Source: JABICX01 sp964528765
GTDB lineage: Archaea > Nanobdellota > Nanobdellia > UBA10117 > JABICX01
Direction of reading: 5' to 3'
DNA length: 7,110 nt
Assembly: GCA_964528765.1 (NCBI GenBank)
Contig: CAZGVA010000044.1
Location: 1 to 7,110, forward strand
Of the stretch, positions 1 through 6,009 are shown piece by piece (position 1 is the stretch's first letter; every line of letters starts with the position of its first letter). Under the pieces are notes generated by a model. The model searched no databases. It saw nothing but the letters and a program-made list of their open reading frames with translations, and was not told the origin of the DNA. The translations under genes and the position numbers were made by a program.

Positions 1-145
1 TACCGTTTTCAGTTTGAGATGTACTAAATAATACTTTTCTATCGACAGTACTACCTTCATAAGAGTCACTTCCATTTTGTCCAACTTCTCTAACTGCTGC
101 AAACGGTATCTCCAGTTTGTAATTCAGTAGTTTCTGTAACTGCAT
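1..145 (-). CDS. Continuation of the same gene in the +1 frame (or a separate overlapping gene), partial at the left edge
   Basis: Reading the minus strand one base ahead of the upstream frame gives an open stretch to the window edge, including EIPFAAVREVGQNGSDSYEG and then a segment ending near STSQTENG. Its third codon positions are mostly A or T, and its composition (Gly, Ser, Asp, Glu, Val) is that of a folded protein, so I read it as coding. The simplest model is that the 89-codon frame continues here after a +1 shift somewhere around 95-125, for example within TACAAACTGG. The alternative is a new gene starting at the ATG at 145-143, but no Shine-Dalgarno precedes that ATG. The third minus-strand frame is also open here but reads as a Leu/Lys/Val-rich shadow. 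Family not recognised. Confidence 0.45.
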   Translation of the reverse strand, partial: MQLQKLLNYKLEIPFAAVREVGQNGSDSYEGSTVDRKVLFSTSQTENG

Positions 146-359
146 TTTTGAATAATTTTGGTGATGTAACTTCTTCAAGAGTTGTTTTAATTAAACTATA
201 TGAATCTGTAAAATCATGATCACCAAATTCTTTTGGTAAACTTTCTTCAAAAGCAGAAAAATCTCCCGCCATTTGCATCATAGTTAAGTCTGCAAGTTTA
301 AATGTAGCAGTTGGCAAATTTTCTTTAGATATCTCATTCAAAGCATTTATATCAAGCAT
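90..359 (-). CDS. Unrecognised protein, first 89 codons of a frame-broken gene, coupled to the GHKL ATPase gene
   Basis: I do not recognise this family. The frame gives 89 residues beginning MLDINALNEISKEN and ending at a TAG at 92-90. It is acidic, has no transmembrane segment or obvious catalytic motif, and looks like ordinary soluble protein. The start is well supported: GGAGGT lies 8 nt upstream, and the ATG overlaps the end of the upstream ATPase gene in the 8-base string ATGCTTGA, so translation is probably coupled and the two products probably work together. An upstream in-frame ATG at 443 is less likely because it would overlap the ATPase gene by about 90 nt and has no such ribosome site. 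The last residues (about GDTVCSS) look like frame-shifted sequence, because protein-like sequence resumes in the +1 frame to the window edge. The true product is therefore probably longer than 89 residues. Confidence 0.6.
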   Translation of the reverse strand: MLDINALNEISKENLPTATFKLADLTMMQMAGDFSAFEESLPKEFGDHDFTDSYSLIKTTLEEVTSPKLFKNAVTETTELQTGDTVCSS

Positions 360-2010
360 TTGAAGAAACCTCCGGTTTAATTGGTTTGTACATTTGATCA
401 GTAGCATATGCTGCAGCAATTTCATCAACTTGATGCTTTTCAATTATACTGTCATCGATACTGAAATCACTAAAAGATAATTCATTAATTAAGTTATATG
501 CTTTTCCTAAGTCAAATTCACCTTGCACTAAGGGGTGATCAACATTTATAAATAATTCAAAATTGTGCCGAAAGAATGGTTTTTTCCCAGAGCCACCTAA
601 TTTTATAAGAGAACAGTCAAGCAAAGCCGCACCTTTTTTTAATAAATTAAGTGTTGGTTTCAAATTTGGTAACTCGCGAATTTTTTTATGATAGTTTTCA
701 GATTCTGATGAAGGTATTTTTTCACTACTAAACTTTTCATTAATAAACCGATCTATTTCATCAACATGCCCGTGATGCTTTTGCCAATATGCATAAGATG
801 GCGCACTAAGCGTTAAAACATCTTGCATCCCTTCTGAAGGCATAAAATTATGTAAACCTGCGTTATTATTTTTAAATAAATAATGCACATCTTCGAAAAT
901 TAATTTATTCATCTCTCTAAGATTTGGTATATCTGATAGTCGATTGATTGTTTCATAAGCAGATGTTAAATTAGTTATAAATTCAGCAGCATCTTTTCTG
1001 CTAAAATTTCCTGCACGTAATTCATCTTCAATAATTTTAAATGAGGCATTTACACAACGTTCATAGTTACTATTAATTGCAAATTCATCACGTCCCTCAG
1101 TTGGTTTAACTCCGCTTGGAAATGATATTGTAATTCCTCGTCTAGATGTAGACTTATCTTTTATTGGAATATGTTGCCCTGAAAGCCGAATTACGCCAGT
1201 ATTGTTAAATGAAATAAACATATTTTGTTTGTGGTCAACACCATCAATGGTTTGTGTTACTGGAACAATGTATGGCGATATATTAAGAGTATTTATTTGA
1301 GTTTGATTCAAGAATATTGATGCTTCATTACTTGGAACTTCATATAGTGATTTTTTAAGATATGTTTCTATTTCTTCAATATCAAATTTGTGTTTAATAT
1401 TTATAGCAGTTCCTTGACTTCGTTTAGTTGTTGATTTTGATATACTCATGCGTATATCTTCAACGTCTCGGCTAGATGAATAAAATGTAACCTTATAATT
1501 CGAATTACCATCATTTGTATGAACAGTAATTTCTGATTGCAAAGGTCTTTGTAATAGATATTTTAGCGTAGATAAGAAACCCATTCCATGAAGGCCTCTT
1601 TCATGAATACCCTCTTTTTCTGTGCTAAACGGTATAATAAATTCATTTAATAAATTATCAAGTGACATAGAAATACCACTATCAACTATTTCGCATTGTT
1701 TATTGTCAACGTAAATACTTATCGCATAATCAGAACTTTCATTAGTCGCATAATTTTCATTAGCATCTAACGAATTTATAACTAAATCAAGTAAGGGTCG
1801 TTCTTCACCATTAGAACCACCAAATTGGCGTGTAATCTTTTCGCGTAAGATTTTAGAAATATGTTTTTTATTTTGACGTTTTATGTCTAAATCATCAATT
1901 GACTCATTGGACTCAATACGATTCATTACGTTTTCTAGAGAACTCTTTGTTATTCCAAGACTTATCCAGTCAGTTAGAGGTAAATCATAGTTTGGTATAA
2001 ATATACTCAT
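352..2010 (-). CDS. GHKL (Hsp90/MutL/MORC-like) ATPase-domain protein, 552 aa
   Basis: An N-terminal GHKL ATP-binding module is visible in order. The N box is LLDLVINSLDAN (residues 73-84), with Asn79 as the expected Mg-ligand and Asp82-Ala83. The G1 motif is DSGISM (110-115), with Asp110 contacting adenine. The ATP lid and G2 motif are RGLHGMGFLS (138-147), and a G3-like QGT is at 199-201. The DSGISM and long-lid pattern is nearer Hsp90/MORC/MutL than histidine kinases, and no H box or DHp domain is seen. The catalytic Glu of Hsp90 and MutL is replaced by Asp75. Residues about 210-552 follow no domain I can name; a conserved-looking FINVDHPLV lies near 485-495. There is no signal peptide or membrane segment, so it is cytosolic. 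The start at 2010 lacks a Shine-Dalgarno but has a TATA-like box about 35 nt upstream. Its 3' end overlaps the next gene by 8 nt, suggesting one functional unit. The ATPase fold is secure; the role is unknown. Confidence 0.85.
   Translation of the reverse strand: MSIFIPNYDLPLTDWISLGITKSSLENVMNRIESNESIDDLDIKRQNKKHISKILREKITRQFGGSNGEERPLLDLVINSLDANENYATNESSDYAISIYVDNKQCEIVDSGISMSLDNLLNEFIIPFSTEKEGIHERGLHGMGFLSTLKYLLQRPLQSEITVHTNDGNSNYKVTFYSSSRDVEDIRMSISKSTTKRSQGTAINIKHKFDIEEIETYLKKSLYEVPSNEASIFLNQTQINTLNISPYIVPVTQTIDGVDHKQNMFISFNNTGVIRLSGQHIPIKDKSTSRRGITISFPSGVKPTEGRDEFAINSNYERCVNASFKIIEDELRAGNFSRKDAAEFITNLTSAYETINRLSDIPNLREMNKLIFEDVHYLFKNNNAGLHNFMPSEGMQDVLTLSAPSYAYWQKHHGHVDEIDRFINEKFSSEKIPSSESENYHKKIRELPNLKPTLNLLKKGAALLDCSLIKLGGSGKKPFFRHNFELFINVDHPLVQGEFDLGKAYNLINELSFSDFSIDDSIIEKHQVDEIAAAYATDQMYKPIKPEVSSNA
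368..373 (-). promoter_or_regulatory. Strong Shine-Dalgarno GGAGGT for the gene starting at 359
   Basis: The minus strand reads GGAGGT, then 8 nt, then ATG. It lies inside the last codons of the GHKL ATPase gene. This is the best ribosome site in the window and decides the start at 359 over the upstream ATG at 443. Confidence 0.75.
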
Positions 2011-2040
2011 ACTAATCTAAGAGTGATAACACTAGTAAAC

Positions 2041-2049
2041 CTTATAAAT
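2041..2049 (-). promoter_or_regulatory. Archaeal-type TATA box for the GHKL operon
   Basis: The minus strand reads ATTTATAAG, centred about 35 nt before the ATG at 2010. Archaeal initiation about 25 nt downstream would leave a leader of about 10 nt, consistent with the missing Shine-Dalgarno. The 91-base gap 2011-2101 holds this box and AT-rich sequence, including a second TATATATTA-like stretch, and no gene. Confidence 0.4.
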
Positions 2050-2101
2050 ATTTCTTATAGTTAATATATAGTATATTTATTTTAATTGGCCTTAATTGCA
2101 T

Positions 2102-3211
2102 TCAACTTTTATGTTTTTCAAACAAATCATGTATGGTTTTTGCACGTTCAAGTTTTATTTTTGAATCAGTTTTTGCTTTAGAGCTATTAGGATTTCCAAT
2201 GCTTTCTAAATATTCATCTCCTGCAATTGTTCCTTTTCTAGGCCAATATTTCGTAAAATTAAGAATTTCGGGTTTTAACCAATTTAGAAGGTTTACAGTG
2301 TCCTGAAAATCTTTTTCATTTTCTCCAGGAAAACCTACAATAATATCAGTTGATATCCCCATATTTGGAATTGTTTTTCTAAATATTTGGACAATGTCTT
2401 TAAATTGAGCAATAGTATATTGTCGATTCATTAACTTTAGCATTTTATCTGAGCCAGATTGGACAGGTATGTGTAAGAATTTGATCATTTTTTCATGCCC
2501 GTAAATTTCAGTAAGTTTTGGAAGAAGTTTGTAAACATGATTTGGATTAGCCATACCCATTCTTATTTTGAAGTTTCCATCTAATTCAATCATTTGTTTA
2601 AGTAACTCAATTATATCTGTTCCAATATCAAATCCATAGCAACCACAATCTTGTGAAGTTAGATATATTTGGTTACAACCATCTGAAATTGCTTGTTTAG
2701 CTTCTTTTACAATATTGTTAATATTGAAAGAAACTAAATTACCTCTAGCTAATTTACCTGCGCAATAGGCGCAATTTCCTAAGCAACCTTTTGAAATTAC
2801 AATTTTTGCAATTTTTTTGTTATCTCGAACTTTTGGCAAACAAAGTTTTTCTTCTGCAGTTTTGCTTAGCAAAACAACTCGCTTCCCTTTCAAAGTTTCT
2901 TCAACAACTTCAACAACTTTCTTGAAATCAAAACTTCCAAGTAAAGAATAATTTTTCAAACGAGAATCGTCTGGAAATGAAAGTGGAAAACAGCCTGCAA
3001 TAATTACTTTGTTGTCTTTTGATATGTCTTGAATCTTCCGAAACAAGCGCTGTTCTGTAGGACTTTTTAGTGAACAGGTATTAAATATTACTAAATCTGC
3101 ATCTTTGAGTTCAGATATTTGATAACTTGCTTTATCGAGAAGTCCGGCGAGTACCTCAGAATCAGATTGGTTAGCAGTACATCCTTGCGTGTAAATGTGT
3201 ATCTTTTCCAT
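2102..3211 (-). CDS. tRNA (t6A37) C2-methylthiotransferase, archaeal/eukaryotic CDKAL1 (e-MtaB) type, without TRAM domain
   Basis: This radical-SAM enzyme adds a methylthio group to t6A at position 37 of tRNAs reading ANN codons, giving ms2t6A. The N-terminal MTTase domain shows the three cluster cysteines Cys11 (YTQGCTANQSDSE), Cys46 (FNTCSLKS) and Cys74 (IAGC). The radical-SAM motif CxxxCxxC is Cys143/147/150 in KGCLGNCAYCAGK. Family signatures follow: LTSQDCGCYGFDIG (184-197), HIPVQSGSDKML (247-258), STDIIVGFPGE (287-297) and YWPRKGTIAG (322-331). The product is 369 aa and stops just after the ERAKTIHDLFE helix, where relatives continue with a TRAM RNA-binding domain of about 60 residues. 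Only 91 bases separate its stop from the next gene, and no TRAM-like sequence was seen there. The start at 3211 has no Shine-Dalgarno but a TATA-like box about 29 nt upstream, so it is probably leaderless. The subfamily (CDKAL1-like rather than MiaB or RimO) is likely from TQGCTANQSDSE and the SQD-YG-DIG motif. Confidence 0.9.
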   Translation of the reverse strand: MEKIHIYTQGCTANQSDSEVLAGLLDKASYQISELKDADLVIFNTCSLKSPTEQRLFRKIQDISKDNKVIIAGCFPLSFPDDSRLKNYSLLGSFDFKKVVEVVEETLKGKRVVLLSKTAEEKLCLPKVRDNKKIAKIVISKGCLGNCAYCAGKLARGNLVSFNINNIVKEAKQAISDGCNQIYLTSQDCGCYGFDIGTDIIELLKQMIELDGNFKIRMGMANPNHVYKLLPKLTEIYGHEKMIKFLHIPVQSGSDKMLKLMNRQYTIAQFKDIVQIFRKTIPNMGISTDIIVGFPGENEKDFQDTVNLLNWLKPEILNFTKYWPRKGTIAGDEYLESIGNPNSSKAKTDSKIKLERAKTIHDLFEKHKS

Positions 3212-3234
3212 ATCTTTTGCTAGAGCAAGAACTC

Positions 3235-3245
3235 TTAAATATATT
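3235..3245. promoter_or_regulatory. TATA-like element between divergent genes, possibly shared
   Basis: TTAAATATATT is nearly symmetric. Its centre is about 29 nt from the ATG at 3211 (minus strand) and about 24 nt from the GTG at 3264 (plus strand), both fitting archaeal leaderless initiation. The whole divergent intergenic gap is 52 bases, and I see no second good box for either direction. Confidence 0.45.
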
Positions 3246-3263
3246 GTTTTTAATAGTATAATT

Positions 3264-4889
3264 GTGAAAAGGAAGTATAAATTTGTTATTGTTATTATGC
3301 TAATCTTTGTATTATTTTTTATATTTAAATTAATTCAAGATAATACTGAGGAAGTAGTTGATGACGTGCTTGATCAACCAAGAGTCACGGGTGAATTTTT
3401 TGGTCCACTTATACATGTATTTTCAAGAATTTCACCTACTGAACTTTCAAATTTACAATCAAATTCATTTCAAGGCTTAACTAATCCGCGAATGACTCCA
3501 ACCGAGATACTCGTTTATAATATTTCAGGAGAAAATCAAGAAGAGCAAATTCGAGCAAGAGTAATACAGGGCATATTAAATCGAGAAAAACCAATTTTAT
3601 ATTTAATTGATTCTGAAAACGATGAATTTTGGTTGTCTCAAATTTCTGCGAAAAAAAATTATATTACGGGATTATCTGATTCAAATTATTCAAAAATAAA
3701 ATATGATCCGGAAAATATTAAGCAAATATATCTTGCTGTGACACTTTCAGGAATACATAATGCTATACCCGTAACCGATGCAGACAAACCTTTATTTGAT
3801 TTAACTGAATTATCTAACAAAGAGTTATACGCTCTGATGTTAGAATCTTTTGAAGATTCAAATAAGCAAATGATATCGTTTAGAAGCAAACTTTCTCCAT
3901 CGCACATTGATTTTGTTGTAAAAAATAAAATGTTTTTATCTCCACTTGCAATAACTGACGAATCTACGTTTTTGACACTTAAATTCGAATCTAGAAAAGA
4001 AGCAAAAATCATTGAAGAAATATTTTCTCAAATGGAATCTGATTGTGCAATGGTTGGATATAACATTAATCCCGGTATTGCTGGCGAGTTTGAAACAATT
4101 AATTATCTTTCGAAACAAGGTTGTTTTTCTGTGCCAGTTCCAAGTGTGCCTAATCTATCTTTCTTTTCAGGTTTGACTCAATCTGAACCAAAACATATTG
4201 ATCCTAAAACTACAACTAAACTTGAAGATAAAGTATATGTTGTATTTTTAATGTCAGATGCAGATAATCTGGAAATTTCTTATTCCAAATATGAAAAATT
4301 TACACAAAATCATACAACTCCAATTGGTTGGAGTATAAGTCCATTATTGAATGAGTTTGCCCCAACAATATTTGATTATTATTCATCAAACTTAGCTGAA
4401 ACAGATACTTTTATCGCAGCACCGTCAGGTGGTGGATTTGGATATCCCTCTAAAAATAAATATCTTCCAGCATTTATTGAGCATACAAATAAGTTTATGC
4501 AAGAAACAAAGTTAAATTATATTTGGGTACTTGATTATCCAATAAGAGGGTATTCACCAGAACTTTTACAAAAATTCTCAGAAATATCCGATGGAATGTT
4601 TATGGAATATGTAATATTACGTTCATATGAGCAATCAATTGAAAGTTATAATGACAAACCTGCAATTTTTTCAGCAGGTTTTGTTGATAAAGATGGTAAA
4701 ATTGCCAAACGCGTAATAAAAAGCACACCAAAACAAAGACCGGCATTTTTATTTATTGGACTGGAAGTACGCTATAACTCGCCAGAACATATTGATGCAG
4801 AGGTTGCAAAATTAGACTCAGAAATTTATGAAATTGTTTCAGTCCCAGAATTTATGGAGTTGATTAAACAAAATGGTAATGCTAACTAA
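3264..4889 (+). CDS. Membrane-anchored putative glycoside hydrolase of the GxGYxYP family, 541 aa
   Basis: The C-terminal half carries the signature set of the GxGYxYP putative glycoside hydrolases. VYVVFLMSDADN (about 324-335; the family usually has SDGDN) is followed by IGWSISPLLNEFAP (354-367) and then PSGGGFGYP (387-395), which is the GxGYxYP motif with Phe for the first Tyr. An N-terminal segment RVIQGILNREKPILYLID (99-116) matches the pattern of the family's N-terminal region. I chose GTG 3264: it gives a basic n-region (VKRKYK) and a single hydrophobic span at about residues 7-24, a signal anchor that puts the catalytic part outside the cell. It also clears the divergent gene and lies 24 nt from a TATA-like box. 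ATG 3297 would cut into the membrane segment; ATG 3195 would overlap the divergent gene. Substrate is unknown, as for most of this family. The last 17 nt overlap the kinase gene. Confidence 0.82.
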   Translation: MKRKYKFVIVIMLIFVLFFIFKLIQDNTEEVVDDVLDQPRVTGEFFGPLIHVFSRISPTELSNLQSNSFQGLTNPRMTPTEILVYNISGENQEEQIRARVIQGILNREKPILYLIDSENDEFWLSQISAKKNYITGLSDSNYSKIKYDPENIKQIYLAVTLSGIHNAIPVTDADKPLFDLTELSNKELYALMLESFEDSNKQMISFRSKLSPSHIDFVVKNKMFLSPLAITDESTFLTLKFESRKEAKIIEEIFSQMESDCAMVGYNINPGIAGEFETINYLSKQGCFSVPVPSVPNLSFFSGLTQSEPKHIDPKTTTKLEDKVYVVFLMSDADNLEISYSKYEKFTQNHTTPIGWSISPLLNEFAPTIFDYYSSNLAETDTFIAAPSGGGFGYPSKNKYLPAFIEHTNKFMQETKLNYIWVLDYPIRGYSPELLQKFSEISDGMFMEYVILRSYEQSIESYNDKPAIFSAGFVDKDGKIAKRVIKSTPKQRPAFLFIGLEVRYNSPEHIDAEVAKLDSEIYEIVSVPEFMELIKQNGNAN

Positions 4890-5826
4890 ACTTGACAAAA
4901 AAGATTTTGATAAGATACTTACGCAATATGTGCTTGGTAAGTATGTAATTCATAAGCATTTTCCACACGCATTATCAAATTCAGTTTATGCATTAACAAC
5001 TACATCTGGAAAATATATTTTGAAAGTTTATGAATGTGAGAATGACAAATTCGTCAAATATCAAATCAGATTAACTAACGTACTAACTGAACGAGGTGTC
5101 AAGGTTCCAGCACATATTAAAACTACTTCTGGAAAAATAACAATAACTTACAAAAATAAACTTATTGGAATTCAGGAATTTATTGAAGGCAAACCCCTAA
5201 GTAATCATATGAACGTTCATTTGCTAAAAGATTTGGTTAAAAATGTAATTGCATTACACCAAATATTACTCACACTTAATTTCCGTAATGGTGATAATTG
5301 GGGATATGCACATCAATTTGAATGTGATAATTTAGATTATGCACCACCGAATTTCCCATTGCAAGAAGAGTATAATAAATACCTAAAAGAAGTTAGAAAA
5401 AATGTTAATCCAAGAAAATTACGAAGAAGTATTGTTCATGGTGATTTGAGAGGAGATAATCTTATTGTTGGAGACAATCACGTAAGAGCAATTATTGATT
5501 TTGATGACTCACACCGAGATTATTTGATATACGATATTGTTACTTTATTTTGTGGCGATTTTATTTGCGGGAATAAAATTTACAAAAGTAATATGCAGTT
5601 ATTTTTATCTACATATCAAAAAGAGCTGAAACTTAATTTAGATGAAAAAAAGGCAATATATTATTTTATGAAACAAAGATATCTTTCAACAATAAATTAT
5701 TCCGTAGGCAAAAGACAAAAGCATGTTGATCAAGTAGATGAAATTAATGAATGGCTAACTGGCGTTCTTAATCAGTACGAGACTTTTTGTAAATTACCTA
5801 TTGAAGAATTTTTAAGTTTCTTTTGA
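4873..5826 (+). CDS. APH / homoserine-kinase-fold phosphotransferase, 317 aa
   Basis: This has the aminoglycoside phosphotransferase/protein-kinase-like fold. The N-lobe has the ATP-binding lysine in KYILKVY (Lys51) and a hinge-like QEFIEGKPLS (101-110). The C-lobe has the Brenner motif SIVHGDLRGDNLIVG (186-200), with catalytic Asp191 and Mg-binding Asn196, followed by IIDFDDS (207-213), whose Asp209 is the DFG-like metal ligand, and YDIVTLF (220-226). The pattern resembles the COG2334 group (homoserine kinase type II, SrkA-like kinases), but the acceptor, whether small molecule, sugar or protein, cannot be told. The length is normal for the family. ATG 4873 overlaps the end of the hydrolase gene by 17 nt, with GGAGT 12 nt upstream; ATG 4879 (Met3) is an alternative start. 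The tight overlap means co-expression with the extracellular hydrolase, which allows, but does not prove, a role phosphorylating a sugar released or imported from it. Confidence 0.85.
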   Translation: MVMLTKLDKKDFDKILTQYVLGKYVIHKHFPHALSNSVYALTTTSGKYILKVYECENDKFVKYQIRLTNVLTERGVKVPAHIKTTSGKITITYKNKLIGIQEFIEGKPLSNHMNVHLLKDLVKNVIALHQILLTLNFRNGDNWGYAHQFECDNLDYAPPNFPLQEEYNKYLKEVRKNVNPRKLRRSIVHGDLRGDNLIVGDNHVRAIIDFDDSHRDYLIYDIVTLFCGDFICGNKIYKSNMQLFLSTYQKELKLNLDEKKAIYYFMKQRYLSTINYSVGKRQKHVDQVDEINEWLTGVLNQYETFCKLPIEEFLSFF

Positions 5827-5844
5827 ATTGCCACCATAATAACG

Positions 5845-5853
5845 CTTATAAAC
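5845..5853 (+). promoter_or_regulatory. TATA-like box upstream of the wHTH / tRNA-Thr / thrS unit
   Basis: CTTATAAAC is centred about 28 nt before the ATG at 5877, the spacing expected for leaderless archaeal initiation. It is the best candidate promoter for the right-hand unit. The gap 5827-5965 also holds a T-rich stretch (about 5858-5873) that could end transcription from the kinase gene, plus the leader ORF and the first repeat pair; otherwise it is empty. Confidence 0.4.
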
Positions 5854-5876
5854 AACGATTTTTAATTATATTTACA

Positions 5877-5927
5877 ATGGAAAACAGTGATTGCCCCGGT
5901 AAAGTCGGTGGTTACCCCACAGTATAG
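5877..5927 (+). CDS. Possible leaderless 16-codon leader ORF
   Basis: ATG 5877 opens MENSDCPGKVGGYPTV followed by TAG, about 28 nt after a TATA-like box, so it could be the very first codon of the transcript. The peptide pattern S-D-C-P-G ... G-G-Y-P-T recurs as S-E-C-P-G ... G-E-C-P-T at 5965-6009. It could be a real leader peptide, or the relic of a duplicated 5' end of the neighbouring wHTH gene. There is no independent evidence of translation. Confidence 0.25.
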   Translation: MENSDCPGKVGGYPTV

Positions 5928-6009
5928 GAAATCTGTTTCTAGCCATAGTTCTCAAAATTTAAAAAGTGAGTGTCCCGGTTTATCTGCTTATGAAGGTGAG
6001 TGCCCCACA
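5886..6009 (+). repeat. Two copies of a bipartite motif (four GTGAGTGCCCC-like units)
   Basis: Half A is AGTGATTGCCCCGGT (5886-5900) and AGTGAGTGTCCCGGT (5965-5979), 13 of 15 bases identical. Half B is GGTGGTTACCCCACA (5907-5921) and GGTGAGTGCCCCACA (5995-6009), 12 of 15 identical. The A and B halves also resemble each other around GTGAGTG-CCC. Start-to-start distances from A to B are 21 and 30 nt, both multiples of three. The units are GC-rich islands in AT-rich DNA, and the last two lie at or inside the start of the wHTH reading frame. Confidence 0.6.

Noticed and set aside
360..443. Upstream ATG 443 for the left-edge gene
   Set aside because: It extends about 90 nt into the end of the ATPase gene and has no ribosome site, whereas ATG 359 has GGAGGT at ideal spacing.
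3257..3262. TATAAT as a bacterial -10 box
   Set aside because: It sits immediately before the likely GTG start, has no convincing -35 partner, and no Shine-Dalgarno follows; the TATA-like element at 3235-3245 explains both genes better.
3195..3263. ATG 3195 as the start of the hydrolase
   Set aside because: It would overlap the divergent methylthiotransferase gene and put about 23 odd residues before a clean basic-plus-hydrophobic signal anchor that begins at GTG 3264.
3686..4118. Two open frames on the minus strand inside the hydrolase gene
   Set aside because: They lie opposite a gene with clear family motifs, have no ribosome site or promoter, and show no family features; they are antisense shadows.
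4873..5826. An antibiotic-resistance aminoglycoside kinase
   Set aside because: Only the general APH-fold motifs are present; the sequence looks nearer to homoserine-kinase/SrkA-type proteins, and nothing nearby suggests a resistance cassette.
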